A stretch of DNA of 64,000 nt from Vulcanococcus sp. (lineage in GTDB: Bacteria; Cyanobacteriota; Cyanobacteriia; PCC-6307; Cyanobiaceae). Shown one piece after another: positions 37,097 through 45,903 of the stretch (within the stretch, counting starts at the first letter, position 1; every line of letters begins with the position of its first letter). The notes under the pieces are model-generated. The model was not told the DNA's origin. It was given only the letters and a program-made list of their open reading frames with translations, and searched no databases. Location: contig JAHUZV010000002.1 in NCBI GenBank assembly GCA_019264575.1, positions 1 through 64,000 on the forward strand, written 5' to 3'. Position numbers and translations under genes: made by a program.

Positions 37097-38949
37097 AGAC
37101 TTGGACACTTCCCCTCGCCAATCCCGCCGTGCTGCTTCACCGCCTGTGCATCGGTAGCGCTGCAGTCCTGGCCCTCGCTCCCGCCCACGCCAACCTGCTG
37201 CAAGAGCAGGCCCAGCGCTTCCATCCGGTGGAATCCAGTGGCGGCATGGTGGCGGCGCAGGAGACGCAGGCCGCGGCGGTGGGGGCTCAGATCCTGCGCC
37301 AGGGCGGTAACGCGGTGGATGCGGCAGTGGCCACGTCGTTTGCGCTGGCGGTCACGCTGCCGCAGGCCGGCAACCTGGGTGGTGGTGGATTTCTGGTGCT
37401 GTGGCTGCCGCGCAGCGGGCCGATCAGCACCTGCAGAGCCGTGGCCCGCGACACGTCTCCCCCCCAGGCGTTGAGCGTGGGCCGCGGCGAGGCGGTTGCC
37501 CTCAACTTCCGCGAAACAGCGCCCCAGGCTGCTGGCCCTGATCTGTTCCTCAACCCCGACGGCAGCGTGAACCGTGATAGGGCCCTGCGCAGCCTGCTCA
37601 GCACGGGCGTGCCCGGCACGGTGGCGGGGCTCACCCGGGTGCAGGCGCGCTATGGCTGTTTGCCTCTGGCGGTGGTGATGCAGCCCGCCATTCAGCTGGC
37701 GGAGCGCGGCTTCCCGGTGGGGGCAGAACTCAGTGCCTCCCTCGAGGCTGCGGCGCCGCTGCTCAAGGCCCATCCCGCCAGCGCCCGGCAGTTCTTCAAA
37801 GCCGGTGGCCAGCCCTATCAGCCCGGTGAACGGTTCCGCCAGCCGGAGTTGGCCGCCAGCTTGCGCTGCATCGCCCAGCAAGGCGCCAGCTGCTTCTACC
37901 GCGGGCGCTTGGCGCAGCAGCTCACGGCCCTGATGCAGGCCGGCGGCGGCCTAATCACCGCGGCCGATCTCTCTGCCTATCAAGCCCCCTGGGCCACGCC
38001 GCTGCAGGCCACATTTCAGGGCCATCGGGTGCTCACCATGCCGCCCCCCAGCGGTGGTGGCGCCACGCTGCTGCAGCTGCTCAACGTGCTCGAGCCGCTG
38101 CAGCTTGCCCAGAGCGGCCTCAACAGTGCCACCACGATCCACACGATGGTGGAGGCGATGAACCTGGCCTATCGCGACCGCAATCGCCTGCTGGGTGATC
38201 CCGATCAGGTGGCGATGCCGCTGGATCGTCTCCTCAGTGCTCGCTATGCGGCGGAGCAACGCCAACGCATCCGCACCGATCGCCATCGGCCGGCGGCCGA
38301 GCTGGAGGCCGAACCCAGCCCAGCGCTTGGGGGCACCAACACCACCCATCTCTCCGTGGTGGATCGCGATGGCGGCTTGGTGGCCACCACCACCACGCTC
38401 AACACGGCCTACGGCAATGGCATCACGGTGCCGGGAGCCGGTTTCCTGCTCAACAACGAGATGGACGACTTCACCACCAAGCCCGGTGCTCCGAATGCCT
38501 ACGGCCTGCGGCAGGGCAGCCAGAACGCCATCGCGCCAGGCCGCCGTCCGCTGAGTTCCATGACCCCCACCCTGGTGTTTCGCCCAGATGACACACCCCT
38601 GCTGGCCACCGGCAGCCCCGGCGGCAGCCGCATCATCACCACGGTGCTGCAGGTGTTGCTCAATCGCTTGGTGCATGGCCTCAACCTGGCTTCGGCCGTG
38701 GCGGAACCTCGCATCCACAGCCAGTTGTGGCCCGATCAGATCAGCATCGAGCAGGGCATCAGCCCTGACACGATTCGATTGTTAGAGGCAAAAGGACACA
38801 AAGTCGTCCTTGCTCCGTCGATGGGTTCGGCTAACTCAGTCGAGGTTCTTGCTGAGTCGCAGTCAGATGGATCTAGTGGAGATTCCATCAAAACCTATGG
38901 GTATGCTGATCAAAGGAGACTTGACTCTGCCGCAGTGCCAGAACACTAA
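37087..38949 (+). CDS. ggt: Gamma-glutamyltranspeptidase precursor
   Basis: 620 residues from the ATG at 37087. A Sec signal (AVLLHRLCIGSAAVLALAPA, cleavage after AHA, residues 33-35) sends it to the periplasm. Family marks: GGNAVDAAVATSFALAVT, GGGGFLV, and the self-cleavage site NTTHLSVVD. Thr419 should become the N-terminal nucleophile of the small subunit. A late GSPGGSRIITTVLQV forms the gamma-glutamyl site. It splits glutathione and other gamma-glutamyl compounds and pairs with the upstream 5-oxoprolinase. The last 190 bases turn clearly AT-richer while still coding normal GGT sequence (EAKGHKVVLAPSMGSANSVE). Confidence 0.94.
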   Translation: MDIQTWTLPLANPAVLLHRLCIGSAAVLALAPAHANLLQEQAQRFHPVESSGGMVAAQETQAAAVGAQILRQGGNAVDAAVATSFALAVTLPQAGNLGGGGFLVLWLPRSGPISTCRAVARDTSPPQALSVGRGEAVALNFRETAPQAAGPDLFLNPDGSVNRDRALRSLLSTGVPGTVAGLTRVQARYGCLPLAVVMQPAIQLAERGFPVGAELSASLEAAAPLLKAHPASARQFFKAGGQPYQPGERFRQPELAASLRCIAQQGASCFYRGRLAQQLTALMQAGGGLITAADLSAYQAPWATPLQATFQGHRVLTMPPPSGGGATLLQLLNVLEPLQLAQSGLNSATTIHTMVEAMNLAYRDRNRLLGDPDQVAMPLDRLLSARYAAEQRQRIRTDRHRPAAELEAEPSPALGGTNTTHLSVVDRDGGLVATTTTLNTAYGNGITVPGAGFLLNNEMDDFTTKPGAPNAYGLRQGSQNAIAPGRRPLSSMTPTLVFRPDDTPLLATGSPGGSRIITTVLQVLLNRLVHGLNLASAVAEPRIHSQLWPDQISIEQGISPDTIRLLEAKGHKVVLAPSMGSANSVEVLAESQSDGSSGDSIKTYGYADQRRLDSAAVPEH

Positions 38950-41900
38950 TGCTGTTCAGAGTGTTAGTTCATGCTCAATGAGTTTGCACGTCGATTCTTT
39001 TTCTTCTCGTTGGTATTGGATCGTTCATTCTGGATAAGGCCGGCTGATGGCAGGCGGCATGATGGATGTCTCATCGGTAGGGGTGGGGTTGCTCTTTCCT
39101 TTTCAAAGTGAGTCTCGTAAACACCATGAGACTTCATAGCTAGTAAATTTCTTAGCTCTGCAAGAAAGACTGGAATGTTAGACAGAATGACTGTCGCAAG
39201 AGGGCTGATGAAAGCTGATGTGGCGCCTACTGCTGCTAAGAGTCTTGACCCTGTGATGATTGAAAAGTTGCTTGTGGCTGTTTTTTCAATATTTCGACTG
39301 AGTTGAACGATGCGAGGGAGCCAGTGAACGTCGGCTCCAAGGGTGATGTCGCAGATGCTTCCAGTAATTGTGCTGTCAGCATCAACGTCCAAGCATATGG
39401 AAACGTCGGAACGAGTCAGCGCGGGCAAATCATGTAAGACATAGCCAAGATAGGCAACTCCTTCACCAGTCTTTTGGAGGTCTCGTACAAGCTCCATGCG
39501 ATCGAAGGCATCGAAGTTGCCGTGCAGATTGGTTTCATGGCTGATGCCAAGTGGTTCTACTAATTCGGTCATGCGTGTGGCACTTTCGCTACCCACCACA
39601 TGGATGCTGATGTCTAAGTCCTGGAGCGCTTGGCAGACGCCGATCCATCCGTCGCCTGGCTTGGTCATGAGTTCAACATAGCCAATGAGCTCGCTACCCT
39701 CCCAGAATTCAAGAGGATCAAGGTGGGTGTAGTGAATGAACTCAGGCGGTTCTTTCTGCTCTTTGAGGCAGAGCTCTCTCCCATCATCTAGTGTGACAAT
39801 CCAGCCTTCATCGCAAAGACTGTTCAGCTCGACGTGAGCAATATCTAGCGGTCTTGAGAGGTGCTCAAGCTGATCAGACCAGATTCTGACTTCGTTGGCT
39901 TCGAGTAGATGATTCTGAAGGCCTGCCAAGATACGCAAGAGCTCGCCTTTTCGCTCTTTGTGTTCGGGAGCGAGATGTTCGCGAACTTTAATGCCGCCAA
40001 TTCGGTCAAGGCAGCTTCGACTGATGACAAGATGCCTGACCTTGCTGAGTGCATAGAGTGAATCAGGGGCATTGATATGAACTCCTTGAATGCCTAGCGC
40101 ATAGATGGCCGTGAGTTTTGAGCTGATGTTGCTGGCAGCCCAGGCGTTCACTGGATCAAACTGAAAAATCCCGAGGGATCTTTCAAATGTTCCGAACAGC
40201 ATCGTTAAGCCACCGGCGCTAAGCAATAGTGGTGTTGCAATGTCGTTGTATCTTTCGAGGTTCTTGTCTACTTTGGTTGCCGTAAGCTTTGTAGCTTTTG
40301 TTTGGATAATGCCAATGTAGGCGTCATGGTCTTCAAGGATATTGTCGACCCTAAGGGTTCCCGAGCCTTTGATGATCATTGAGCCAGCATCAATCGAATC
40401 GCCGGCCTTTTTTCTTTGGGGGCGCCAATCACCATCGACAATTCTGTTGATGACTATGATTTCGCCTTCGACGAGGGTGCTGTTTAAAAAAATGTGTGAT
40501 TGAGGTTGTGCGGGATAGCGGTCGCCTGGTTGTATTTCCGGGGTTTTGTCTTCGCCTTTGGGATTGTGGCCGTTAATTTGAATACTAACAATGCTTCGGA
40601 TGCGATCAACAAATTCTTGAGACCGCTCTTTTGGTGGACTCTCGTTCTTGGTTAGCTGTTCTATGGCTGTGCTTGCATCTCCAAGGCCAATCTCGAGTAA
40701 GGCTTCTCCGGCGTGGCCCTCTGCGATTAAGATGCTTGTAAAAGCTAATTCCAAAATCTCTGGTGATAGCTTTCTGTGATGGTGCCAGTGCTCTTGAATT
40801 TCTTTCGCAACCGGAATCAGTGAAATGGCTGCGCCAAGGGCAATTACGGCGATAGGGATGGGAAGAAAAATTTCGGCTAAGAGAAGGCTTCCAACGAAGA
40901 TTCCATTCCTAACGGCTGAACTGTGAATTAGCTTGGTGTTCCATTTCTCAATTCTTAGGTGGGTCAGGGCAAATTGAAGCTCGTTGTCAATGCCTGGCAG
41001 TGTTAGGCATTCTTCAAGGAGTTGGTCGATATCGTCGTGTCTGTGCCTGGGATAGTTGATGACAAGATCGCCGCTGATTCGATTAATTCGAAAATCTTTT
41101 AGCCAATGGCATCGGGTTAGTGTAATGATGCAATGGTGCCTTAAGATGACTGACTCTAGGAGTTGATCGCAGCGAATCCTTGTCCTGCCTGGCAAGCTGT
41201 TGCGAACGCTGTAATGAGATTCGGTCACTGTTGGCTCTGTGAGCGATAGTTATTATGAACCGAGAAAGAAAGTGCCTGCACCGATCACGCAATAGAGTGT
41301 TAGGAGCAGAGACCCTTCGTACCAGCTGAGCTTGCGGTTTTCGATGATCCAGTGTACGGCTAAAACTGTTGCTCCTAGGCAAAAGAGGGAGGCTCCCGGT
41401 ATGGCGAGGTGTAGATACCGGCCCATGGGAATTCCGCAGATCACCAGTAGCGGCATCACAAACAGAAGGAGTTGAACGCTGGACTCAACGGTGCTTGCCA
41501 TTGAGAGATCCATTCTGTTCGAATTTGCGGCTTTAATTGAGATCAAGGCTTCCGAGAAGCATCCGAAGAGAGGCAAGAGAAAAATGCCTACGAATAATGG
41601 ATTGAGATGGGCTCCTTCAACGAGGAATTCGAGTGATTCAACGAGATTCTCGGACACGCCTACCAAAATAGCGCTCACGACCAAGAGCATGACAATGAGG
41701 GATCCCAGAGGCTTCTTTTCGCCAGCTGCTGGAAGCACATCCTCGGATTCTGCGCGCATGTAGAGATTTCGCGCTGTGCCCATCTGGTAGAGAAATGACA
41801 ATAAGTAAAACGCCAGTACAATGACAGATACAATCAGGGAGTAGGAGGCAAACGAGTCAAATTTATTTGCTCCTTCACTAAGTTCGGCTTTGTTGTTGAG

Positions 41901-42060
41901 AGCAAAGATTGTCGGTATGGCGAGGAACATCGCGCTCGCCAAAAGTTGTTGGTCTTGAAGCCCTGTGCTGTATGGGTGAATTTCTATGGTGGCCTGTTTT
42001 CTGGCTCCTACGCAGGTGCTGATCCCCAGTACTAAGAGGCAGTTGGTGATCACTGCTCCT
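38760..42060. other. AT-richer segment with unusual codon use (possible transferred island)
   Basis: From about 38,760, inside the 3' end of ggt, to about 42,060, inside the 5' part of the cax gene, the base composition drops by eye from well above 60% GC to below 50%. Codons ending in A or T become common. Both flanks return to the high-GC style. No insertion sequence, integrase, tRNA or direct repeat was seen at the edges. It holds the pseudo-ATPase and most of cax. This suggests horizontal origin or allele replacement by homologous recombination. Confidence 0.7.
38964..41228 (-). CDS. Catalytically inactive P-type-ATPase-like membrane protein
   Basis: 754 residues; GTG start at 41228. An N-terminal HMA-like domain (about 1-80, SVRNSLPGRTRIR, many basic residues, no CxxC) is followed by membrane helices (about 108-141 and 156-182) and an actuator-like part (about 235-310). 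Then come one or two helices (about 330-385), a P/N-like region (about 395-645) and two C-terminal helices (about 655-700). The order is that of a P1B-type pump, but each key motif is changed. TGES is DGDW (265-268), CPx is DPV (358-360), DKTGT is SRSCL (403-407) and GDGxND is GYVLHD (595-600). It cannot form the phospho-intermediate. It lies 24 bases after cax, likely one transcript. Role unknown; scaffold, regulator or binding protein for cax is inference. Confidence 0.85.
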   Translation of the reverse strand: MTESHYSVRNSLPGRTRIRCDQLLESVILRHHCIITLTRCHWLKDFRINRISGDLVINYPRHRHDDIDQLLEECLTLPGIDNELQFALTHLRIEKWNTKLIHSSAVRNGIFVGSLLLAEIFLPIPIAVIALGAAISLIPVAKEIQEHWHHHRKLSPEILELAFTSILIAEGHAGEALLEIGLGDASTAIEQLTKNESPPKERSQEFVDRIRSIVSIQINGHNPKGEDKTPEIQPGDRYPAQPQSHIFLNSTLVEGEIIVINRIVDGDWRPQRKKAGDSIDAGSMIIKGSGTLRVDNILEDHDAYIGIIQTKATKLTATKVDKNLERYNDIATPLLLSAGGLTMLFGTFERSLGIFQFDPVNAWAASNISSKLTAIYALGIQGVHINAPDSLYALSKVRHLVISRSCLDRIGGIKVREHLAPEHKERKGELLRILAGLQNHLLEANEVRIWSDQLEHLSRPLDIAHVELNSLCDEGWIVTLDDGRELCLKEQKEPPEFIHYTHLDPLEFWEGSELIGYVELMTKPGDGWIGVCQALQDLDISIHVVGSESATRMTELVEPLGISHETNLHGNFDAFDRMELVRDLQKTGEGVAYLGYVLHDLPALTRSDVSICLDVDADSTITGSICDITLGADVHWLPRIVQLSRNIEKTATSNFSIITGSRLLAAVGATSAFISPLATVILSNIPVFLAELRNLLAMKSHGVYETHFEKERATPPLPMRHPSCRLPSAGLIQNERSNTNEKKKNRRANSLSMN

Positions 42061-42383
42061 GCCATCGAAACCACAACCAAGTGGTACAGGCCACTTGCAA
42101 GGGCCGTGAAGGAGACAACCAGCTCGACGAGGTTGCCGAGGGCGACGCTCACCAGGCCCCCGATGCGGTCCCCAAGCCTGTCTGCTAGCTCCTCAACCAT
42201 CTCGGCAATCATGCGTGAGAGTGGAACGAGGCCCAGGCCGCAGACGATGAACCAGCCGATCAACTGCCCGATGGGCATGCCCTCGTTGAGATGGGCAAAG
42301 AGAGCTGCTGTTGTAAAAATGAGCAAGAGGCTCCAGCGGCTCGAGACGAGTTCGCGTCCCAGGTTGAAAAAGGATTTGAGCAT
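41253..42383 (-). CDS. Cax-type Ca2+(cation)/H+ antiporter
   Basis: 376 residues from the ATG at 42383, with 11 or so membrane helices and the two-repeat CAX fold. Repeat c-1 is normal (GNLVELVVSFTAL, 83-95). Repeat c-2 keeps the glutamate but reads GCFSEA (274-279) instead of GNAAEH, so ion selectivity or kinetics may differ from classical CAX. The acidic stretch between the halves is short (EHMEKKP-like: AAGEKKPLGS). It should exchange Ca2+ or another divalent cation for protons at a membrane. It is followed 24 bases later by the pseudo-P-type-ATPase gene on the same strand. Confidence 0.85.
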   Translation of the reverse strand: MLKSFFNLGRELVSSRWSLLLIFTTAALFAHLNEGMPIGQLIGWFIVCGLGLVPLSRMIAEMVEELADRLGDRIGGLVSVALGNLVELVVSFTALASGLYHLVVVSMAGAVITNCLLVLGISTCVGARKQATIEIHPYSTGLQDQQLLASAMFLAIPTIFALNNKAELSEGANKFDSFASYSLIVSVIVLAFYLLSFLYQMGTARNLYMRAESEDVLPAAGEKKPLGSLIVMLLVVSAILVGVSENLVESLEFLVEGAHLNPLFVGIFLLPLFGCFSEALISIKAANSNRMDLSMASTVESSVQLLLFVMPLLVICGIPMGRYLHLAIPGASLFCLGATVLAVHWIIENRKLSWYEGSLLLTLYCVIGAGTFFLGS

Positions 42384-42557
42384 CGGATCAGGTCTGCTCA
42401 AGGTCAAGCGATCAGTTTCATGATGTCAAGCGATCCCGCGGCTGTCATCCCAATCGCTACGCCCTTTCGCAGTGTGTTCGTCGCTGTGTTCGGAAACGTT
42501 GGCATTCCCTTCGCTCTTTGCTGTTCACCCTGGAGCTCTTGCTGATGCCTCGGTGGC

Positions 42558-43301
42558 TCAGTTACCTAAGTAAGCCGCTTTCAACTTTGGATTGCTCAGG
42601 AGATCTGCGGCTATCCCGTTGAGCTGGATGCGCCCGGCTTCCAGCACATAGCCCCTATCGGCGATCTCCAAAGCGGCCTGGGCGTTCTGCTCCACCAGCA
42701 GGATCGTTTGGCCGTTGCCATGGAGCTCCGCCAGCACAGCCATCACCTCCGTTACCAGCTTCGGGGCTAACCCCAGGCTGGGTTCATCGAGCATCAGAAG
42801 CTCCGGCCGGCCCATCAGCGCCCGGGCGATCGCCAGCATCTGCTGTTCACCGCCGGAGAGAGCTCCCGCCTGCTGCTGGCGCCGTTCCGCCAGGCGCGGG
42901 AAGAGCGCGTAACACCGCTCCAGGTCGGCGGCGATGCCCTCGCGATCGCGGCGCAGGTAGGCGCCGAGTTCGAGGTTGAAGGCCACGCTTTGCCGGTTCA
43001 GCAGCCGCCGACCCTCTGGGCAGTGGCCGATGCCGAGCTTGAGGGTCCGATGGGCCGGCACGGCCGCAAGATCAGCGCCATGCCACAGGATCCGTCCGCC
43101 GCTGGCGGGTTCCAGCCGTGAAATGGCCCGAAGGGTGGTGCTCTTGCCGGCACCATTGGAGCCAAGCAGCGTGACTAGTTCACCGCGCTGCACCTGCAGC
43201 GACACCCCCGCCAGGGCCTGCACACTGCCGTAGTGCACCTTCAGCTGTTCGATCTGCAGCAAGGGCTGGGCCAGGGGCGGGGGCTGGATGCTGCTGCTCA
43301 T
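42558..43301 (-). CDS. livF: Branched-chain/neutral amino-acid ABC transporter ATPase (LivF type)
   Basis: 247 residues from the ATG at 43301. Walker A GSNGAGKST, signature LSGGEQQMLAIARAL, Walker B LLMLDEPSLGL and switch histidine replaced in context by LLVEQNAQ, as usual for LivF. It powers uptake with LivG. It overlaps livG by ATGA and ends the five-gene set livKHMGF. About 175 bases up to the cax start contain no gene. The set resembles cyanobacterial Nat neutral amino-acid importers. Confidence 0.92.
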   Translation of the reverse strand: MSSSIQPPPLAQPLLQIEQLKVHYGSVQALAGVSLQVQRGELVTLLGSNGAGKSTTLRAISRLEPASGGRILWHGADLAAVPAHRTLKLGIGHCPEGRRLLNRQSVAFNLELGAYLRRDREGIAADLERCYALFPRLAERRQQQAGALSGGEQQMLAIARALMGRPELLMLDEPSLGLAPKLVTEVMAVLAELHGNGQTILLVEQNAQAALEIADRGYVLEAGRIQLNGIAADLLSNPKLKAAYLGN

Positions 43302-44083
43302 CGGCTGCCTCCCAAGTAGGCCTCGATCACCCGCGGATCCCGTTGGATCTGCTCGGGGGTGCCGAGGGCGATCAGCCGACCGAAATCCAGCACCGCTAAC
43401 CGCTGGCAGAGCTGCATCAGCAGGGGCACATGGTGTTCGATCACAACCAGCGTGAGTTGATGGCGTTGGCGGAGCTGCGCCAACAGCTCGCACAGCTGCT
43501 CCTTCTCACGGGGGTTCATGCCCGCGGCCGGCTCATCTAGCAGCAGCAGCGCTGGTGCGGTGGCCAGGGCTCGGGCAATTTCCAGCCGGCGGCGATCGCC
43601 GTAGGCCAGGCCTGAGGCCTGGCGATGGGCTTGATCGGCCAGGCCCAATTCCTCCAGCAATTGCAGGGCGCGCTCGCGTAGTTCGCTTTGGCGGCGGCGG
43701 AAGCGAGAGCTGTTGAGCAGGGCATCGAGCTTGCCGCCCTGGGGCTGGCGATGCAGGGCCACCAGCACGTTCTCGAGCACGCTCAGCCCGGTGAACAGCC
43801 GCAGGTTCTGAAAGGTGCGGGCGATGCCGAGACGGTTGTGGCGGTCGGGGCTGAGGCCCTGCATCGCTTGGCCGCGCCAGTGGATCGTGCCGTTGGAGGC
43901 TGGGGTGACCCCTGAGAGCAGGTTGAACAGGGTGGTTTTGCCGGCGCCATTTGGGCCGATCAGGCCGAAGATCTCGCCTTGCTCCACCTGGAAGCTCACC
44001 TCGCTCAGGGCTTGCAAGCCACCGAATTGCCGGCTGATCTGCCGCAGCTCGAGCAAGGGCGCTGCGCTGGCTTGGCCGCTCAT
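43298..44083 (-). CDS. livG: Amino-acid ABC transporter ATPase (LivG type)
   Basis: 261 residues from the ATG at 44083 (a GTG at 44092 is possible). Walker A GPNGAGKTT, signature ASGLAYGDRRRLEIARAL, Walker B LLLDEPAAGMNP (LivG hallmark) and the late VVIEHHVPLLMQL. Partner ATPase to LivF on the cytoplasmic face of the importer. ATGA overlaps with livM upstream and livF downstream show coupled translation. Confidence 0.94.
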   Translation of the reverse strand: MSGQASAAPLLELRQISRQFGGLQALSEVSFQVEQGEIFGLIGPNGAGKTTLFNLLSGVTPASNGTIHWRGQAMQGLSPDRHNRLGIARTFQNLRLFTGLSVLENVLVALHRQPQGGKLDALLNSSRFRRRQSELRERALQLLEELGLADQAHRQASGLAYGDRRRLEIARALATAPALLLLDEPAAGMNPREKEQLCELLAQLRQRHQLTLVVIEHHVPLLMQLCQRLAVLDFGRLIALGTPEQIQRDPRVIEAYLGGSR

Positions 44084-44943
44084 GGCTTCCACCTCCCCAG
44101 CCGCTCCAGCAGGGCCGGCGTGATCAGCCCCTGGGGGAAGAACACCGGGCCCAGCAGGATCACCAAACCAAACAGCACCAGCCGTAGATCGCCCACTGGC
44201 CGCAGCAGTTCCGGCAGGGCGGTGAGCAGCAATCCGCCGATCACGGGGCCCAGCCAGCTGCGGGAGCCCCCCAGGATCACGAAGGCGAGCGTGGTGATCG
44301 CCACATCGAAGCTGCCCTGGCGGGCGTTCCAGGTGTTGAGGTAGTGGGCGGCGATCACGCCCGTGATGCCTGCCAGCACGGCGCTGGCCAAAAAGGCGGT
44401 GAGTTTCACCCGGGTGGTGTGGATGCCCATGCAGCGACTGGCGAGCTCGTCATCGCGGATGGCGGCCATCGAGCGCCCCAGGCGACTGGCCTCCAGTCGC
44501 TGGAACAGCCAGCCGCAAACCGCCAGCAAAGCGCCACTGAACAGCACATAGCCAAAGGGTTTTTGAAACGGTTGAGGGATGCCGAAGATGCCAGCGGCCC
44601 CTCCCGTGAAGGGGAGATTGAGGATGGCCACTCGCACGATCTCCACCAGGGCGATGGTGGCGATGGCGAGATAGATCCCTCGCAGCCGCAGCACCGGCAG
44701 CCCCACCAGCAGTGCCAGTCCTGCTGTGAGGCATCCGGCCAGCAGCATTTCGCCCAGCACGGCCCAGAGGCTGATCGCGCTCTGGGCGTTTCCTTGGGTG
44801 GAGAGCAGCGCCGCCAGGGTGCCGCCCACGGCATAGAAGGCCGGTGTAGCCAGCGAAAGCTGTCCCGCCGCCATCGGCAGATACACCGACAGCCCTAATA
44901 GGGCCCCGAGGATCATTTGCACCAGCAGGCCGTTATCGATCAC
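44080..44943 (-). CDS. livM: Amino-acid ABC transporter permease (LivM type)
   Basis: 287 residues; GTG start at 44943. About 8-9 helices with the LivM marks ALLSTQGNAQSAISLW, YLAIATIALVEIVRV and the cytoplasmic coupling loop RDDELASRCMGIHTTRVKLTAF. It forms the inner-membrane channel with LivH. It ends in an ATGA overlap with livG and starts 18 bases after livH. Confidence 0.93.
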   Translation of the reverse strand: MIDNGLLVQMILGALLGLSVYLPMAAGQLSLATPAFYAVGGTLAALLSTQGNAQSAISLWAVLGEMLLAGCLTAGLALLVGLPVLRLRGIYLAIATIALVEIVRVAILNLPFTGGAAGIFGIPQPFQKPFGYVLFSGALLAVCGWLFQRLEASRLGRSMAAIRDDELASRCMGIHTTRVKLTAFLASAVLAGITGVIAAHYLNTWNARQGSFDVAITTLAFVILGGSRSWLGPVIGGLLLTALPELLRPVGDLRLVLFGLVILLGPVFFPQGLITPALLERLGRWKP

Positions 44944-44961
44944 AGCGCTTCTCCCACCACT

Positions 44962-45903
44962 TCAAACCTTCTCCAGCTGGCGGCGGCCCAACAGCCCACT
45001 GGGGCGCAGCACCAGCACGGCGAACAGGATGGCGAAGGCCAGCGCATCGCGCCAACCGGAGGCCTCCGAAGGAATCAGCGCTTCGGCAAGGCCCATCACC
45101 AGCCCCCCCACGATCGCGCCCGGCACGCTGCCGAGGCCCCCGAGCACCAGCACCGCTAGGCCCTTGAGGCCGTAGCTGATGCCGAAGTAGGGGCCCGCCA
45201 GGCTCACGCTCATGCCGATCAGGCCGCCGCCGAGCCCCGCGAGCATGCCGCTTAGCAGAAAAGCCAGGCGAACTACCGCCACGCTGTTGATTCCAAGAAG
45301 GGTGGCGGTGGTGGGATCTTCCGCCACGGCGCGCATCGCTTTGCCGCTGCGGCTCCGCTCCAGCCAGAGGCTGAGGCTGGCCACCGCCAGCGCCGAGATC
45401 ACCAGCAGCAACACCTGGATGGTGCGGATGCGGGCGCCGCCGAGCAGCAGCGATTCCGGCAGGTGGGCTAGGCCGGCCGCGGCTTGGGGGAAGGCATAGC
45501 CCTCGGCGCCCATCAGCAGTTGCAGCAGGTTCACCAGCACCACGCCGGCCCCAAGGCTGGTGATCAGCGAGAGCAGCGGTTCGGCGCCGCGGCGGCGCAG
45601 GGGCGCAAAGGCGATGCGCTCCACCAGAAGGCCCACAGCTCCCGAACCCAGGGCCGCCAGCAGCAGGGCCAGCCAGAACGGCAGTTCGATCGGCAGCCCC
45701 CAGCCCGGCAGGGCACCGTTCACACCGATCTTGCCCCCAAGCAGCAGATAGGTGAGATAGCCGCCGAGGCTGAACAGGGCGCCCTGGGCAAAGTTGATCA
45801 CCCCCAGCACTGAAAAGATCAGCGTGTAGCCCAGGGCCACCAGGGCATACACCCCGCCACTGGCGGCGCCGTTCAAGAGGGTTTGCAGCAACGTGTCGAT
45901 CAC
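44962..45903 (-). CDS. livH: Amino-acid ABC transporter permease (LivH type)
   Basis: 313 residues; GTG start at 45903. About 8 helices. LivH marks are LLNGAASGGVYALVALGYTL, FAQGALFSLGGYL, and the coupling loop RAVAEDPTTATLLGINSVAVVRLAF. Channel subunit with LivM. It overlaps the stop of the binding-protein gene by 4 bases. Confidence 0.94.
   Translation of the reverse strand: MIDTLLQTLLNGAASGGVYALVALGYTLIFSVLGVINFAQGALFSLGGYLTYLLLGGKIGVNGALPGWGLPIELPFWLALLLAALGSGAVGLLVERIAFAPLRRRGAEPLLSLITSLGAGVVLVNLLQLLMGAEGYAFPQAAAGLAHLPESLLLGGARIRTIQVLLLVISALAVASLSLWLERSRSGKAMRAVAEDPTTATLLGINSVAVVRLAFLLSGMLAGLGGGLIGMSVSLAGPYFGISYGLKGLAVLVLGGLGSVPGAIVGGLVMGLAEALIPSEASGWRDALAFAILFAVLVLRPSGLLGRRQLEKV

Noticed and set aside
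38964..41228. The P-type-ATPase-like gene as a simple pseudogene
   Set aside because: The 754-codon frame is unbroken, the fold order is kept and the substitutions sit exactly at catalytic positions; decay would also bring stops and frameshifts.
38760..42060. A mobile element or genomic island with defined ends
   Set aside because: No integrase, transposase, tRNA target or direct repeats found at the edges; only the composition differs.
38964..42383. A complete calcium-carbonate (calcyanin) gene cluster
   Set aside because: No Gly-zipper repeat protein like calcyanin is present; only the basic HMA-like domain and a Cax recall it.
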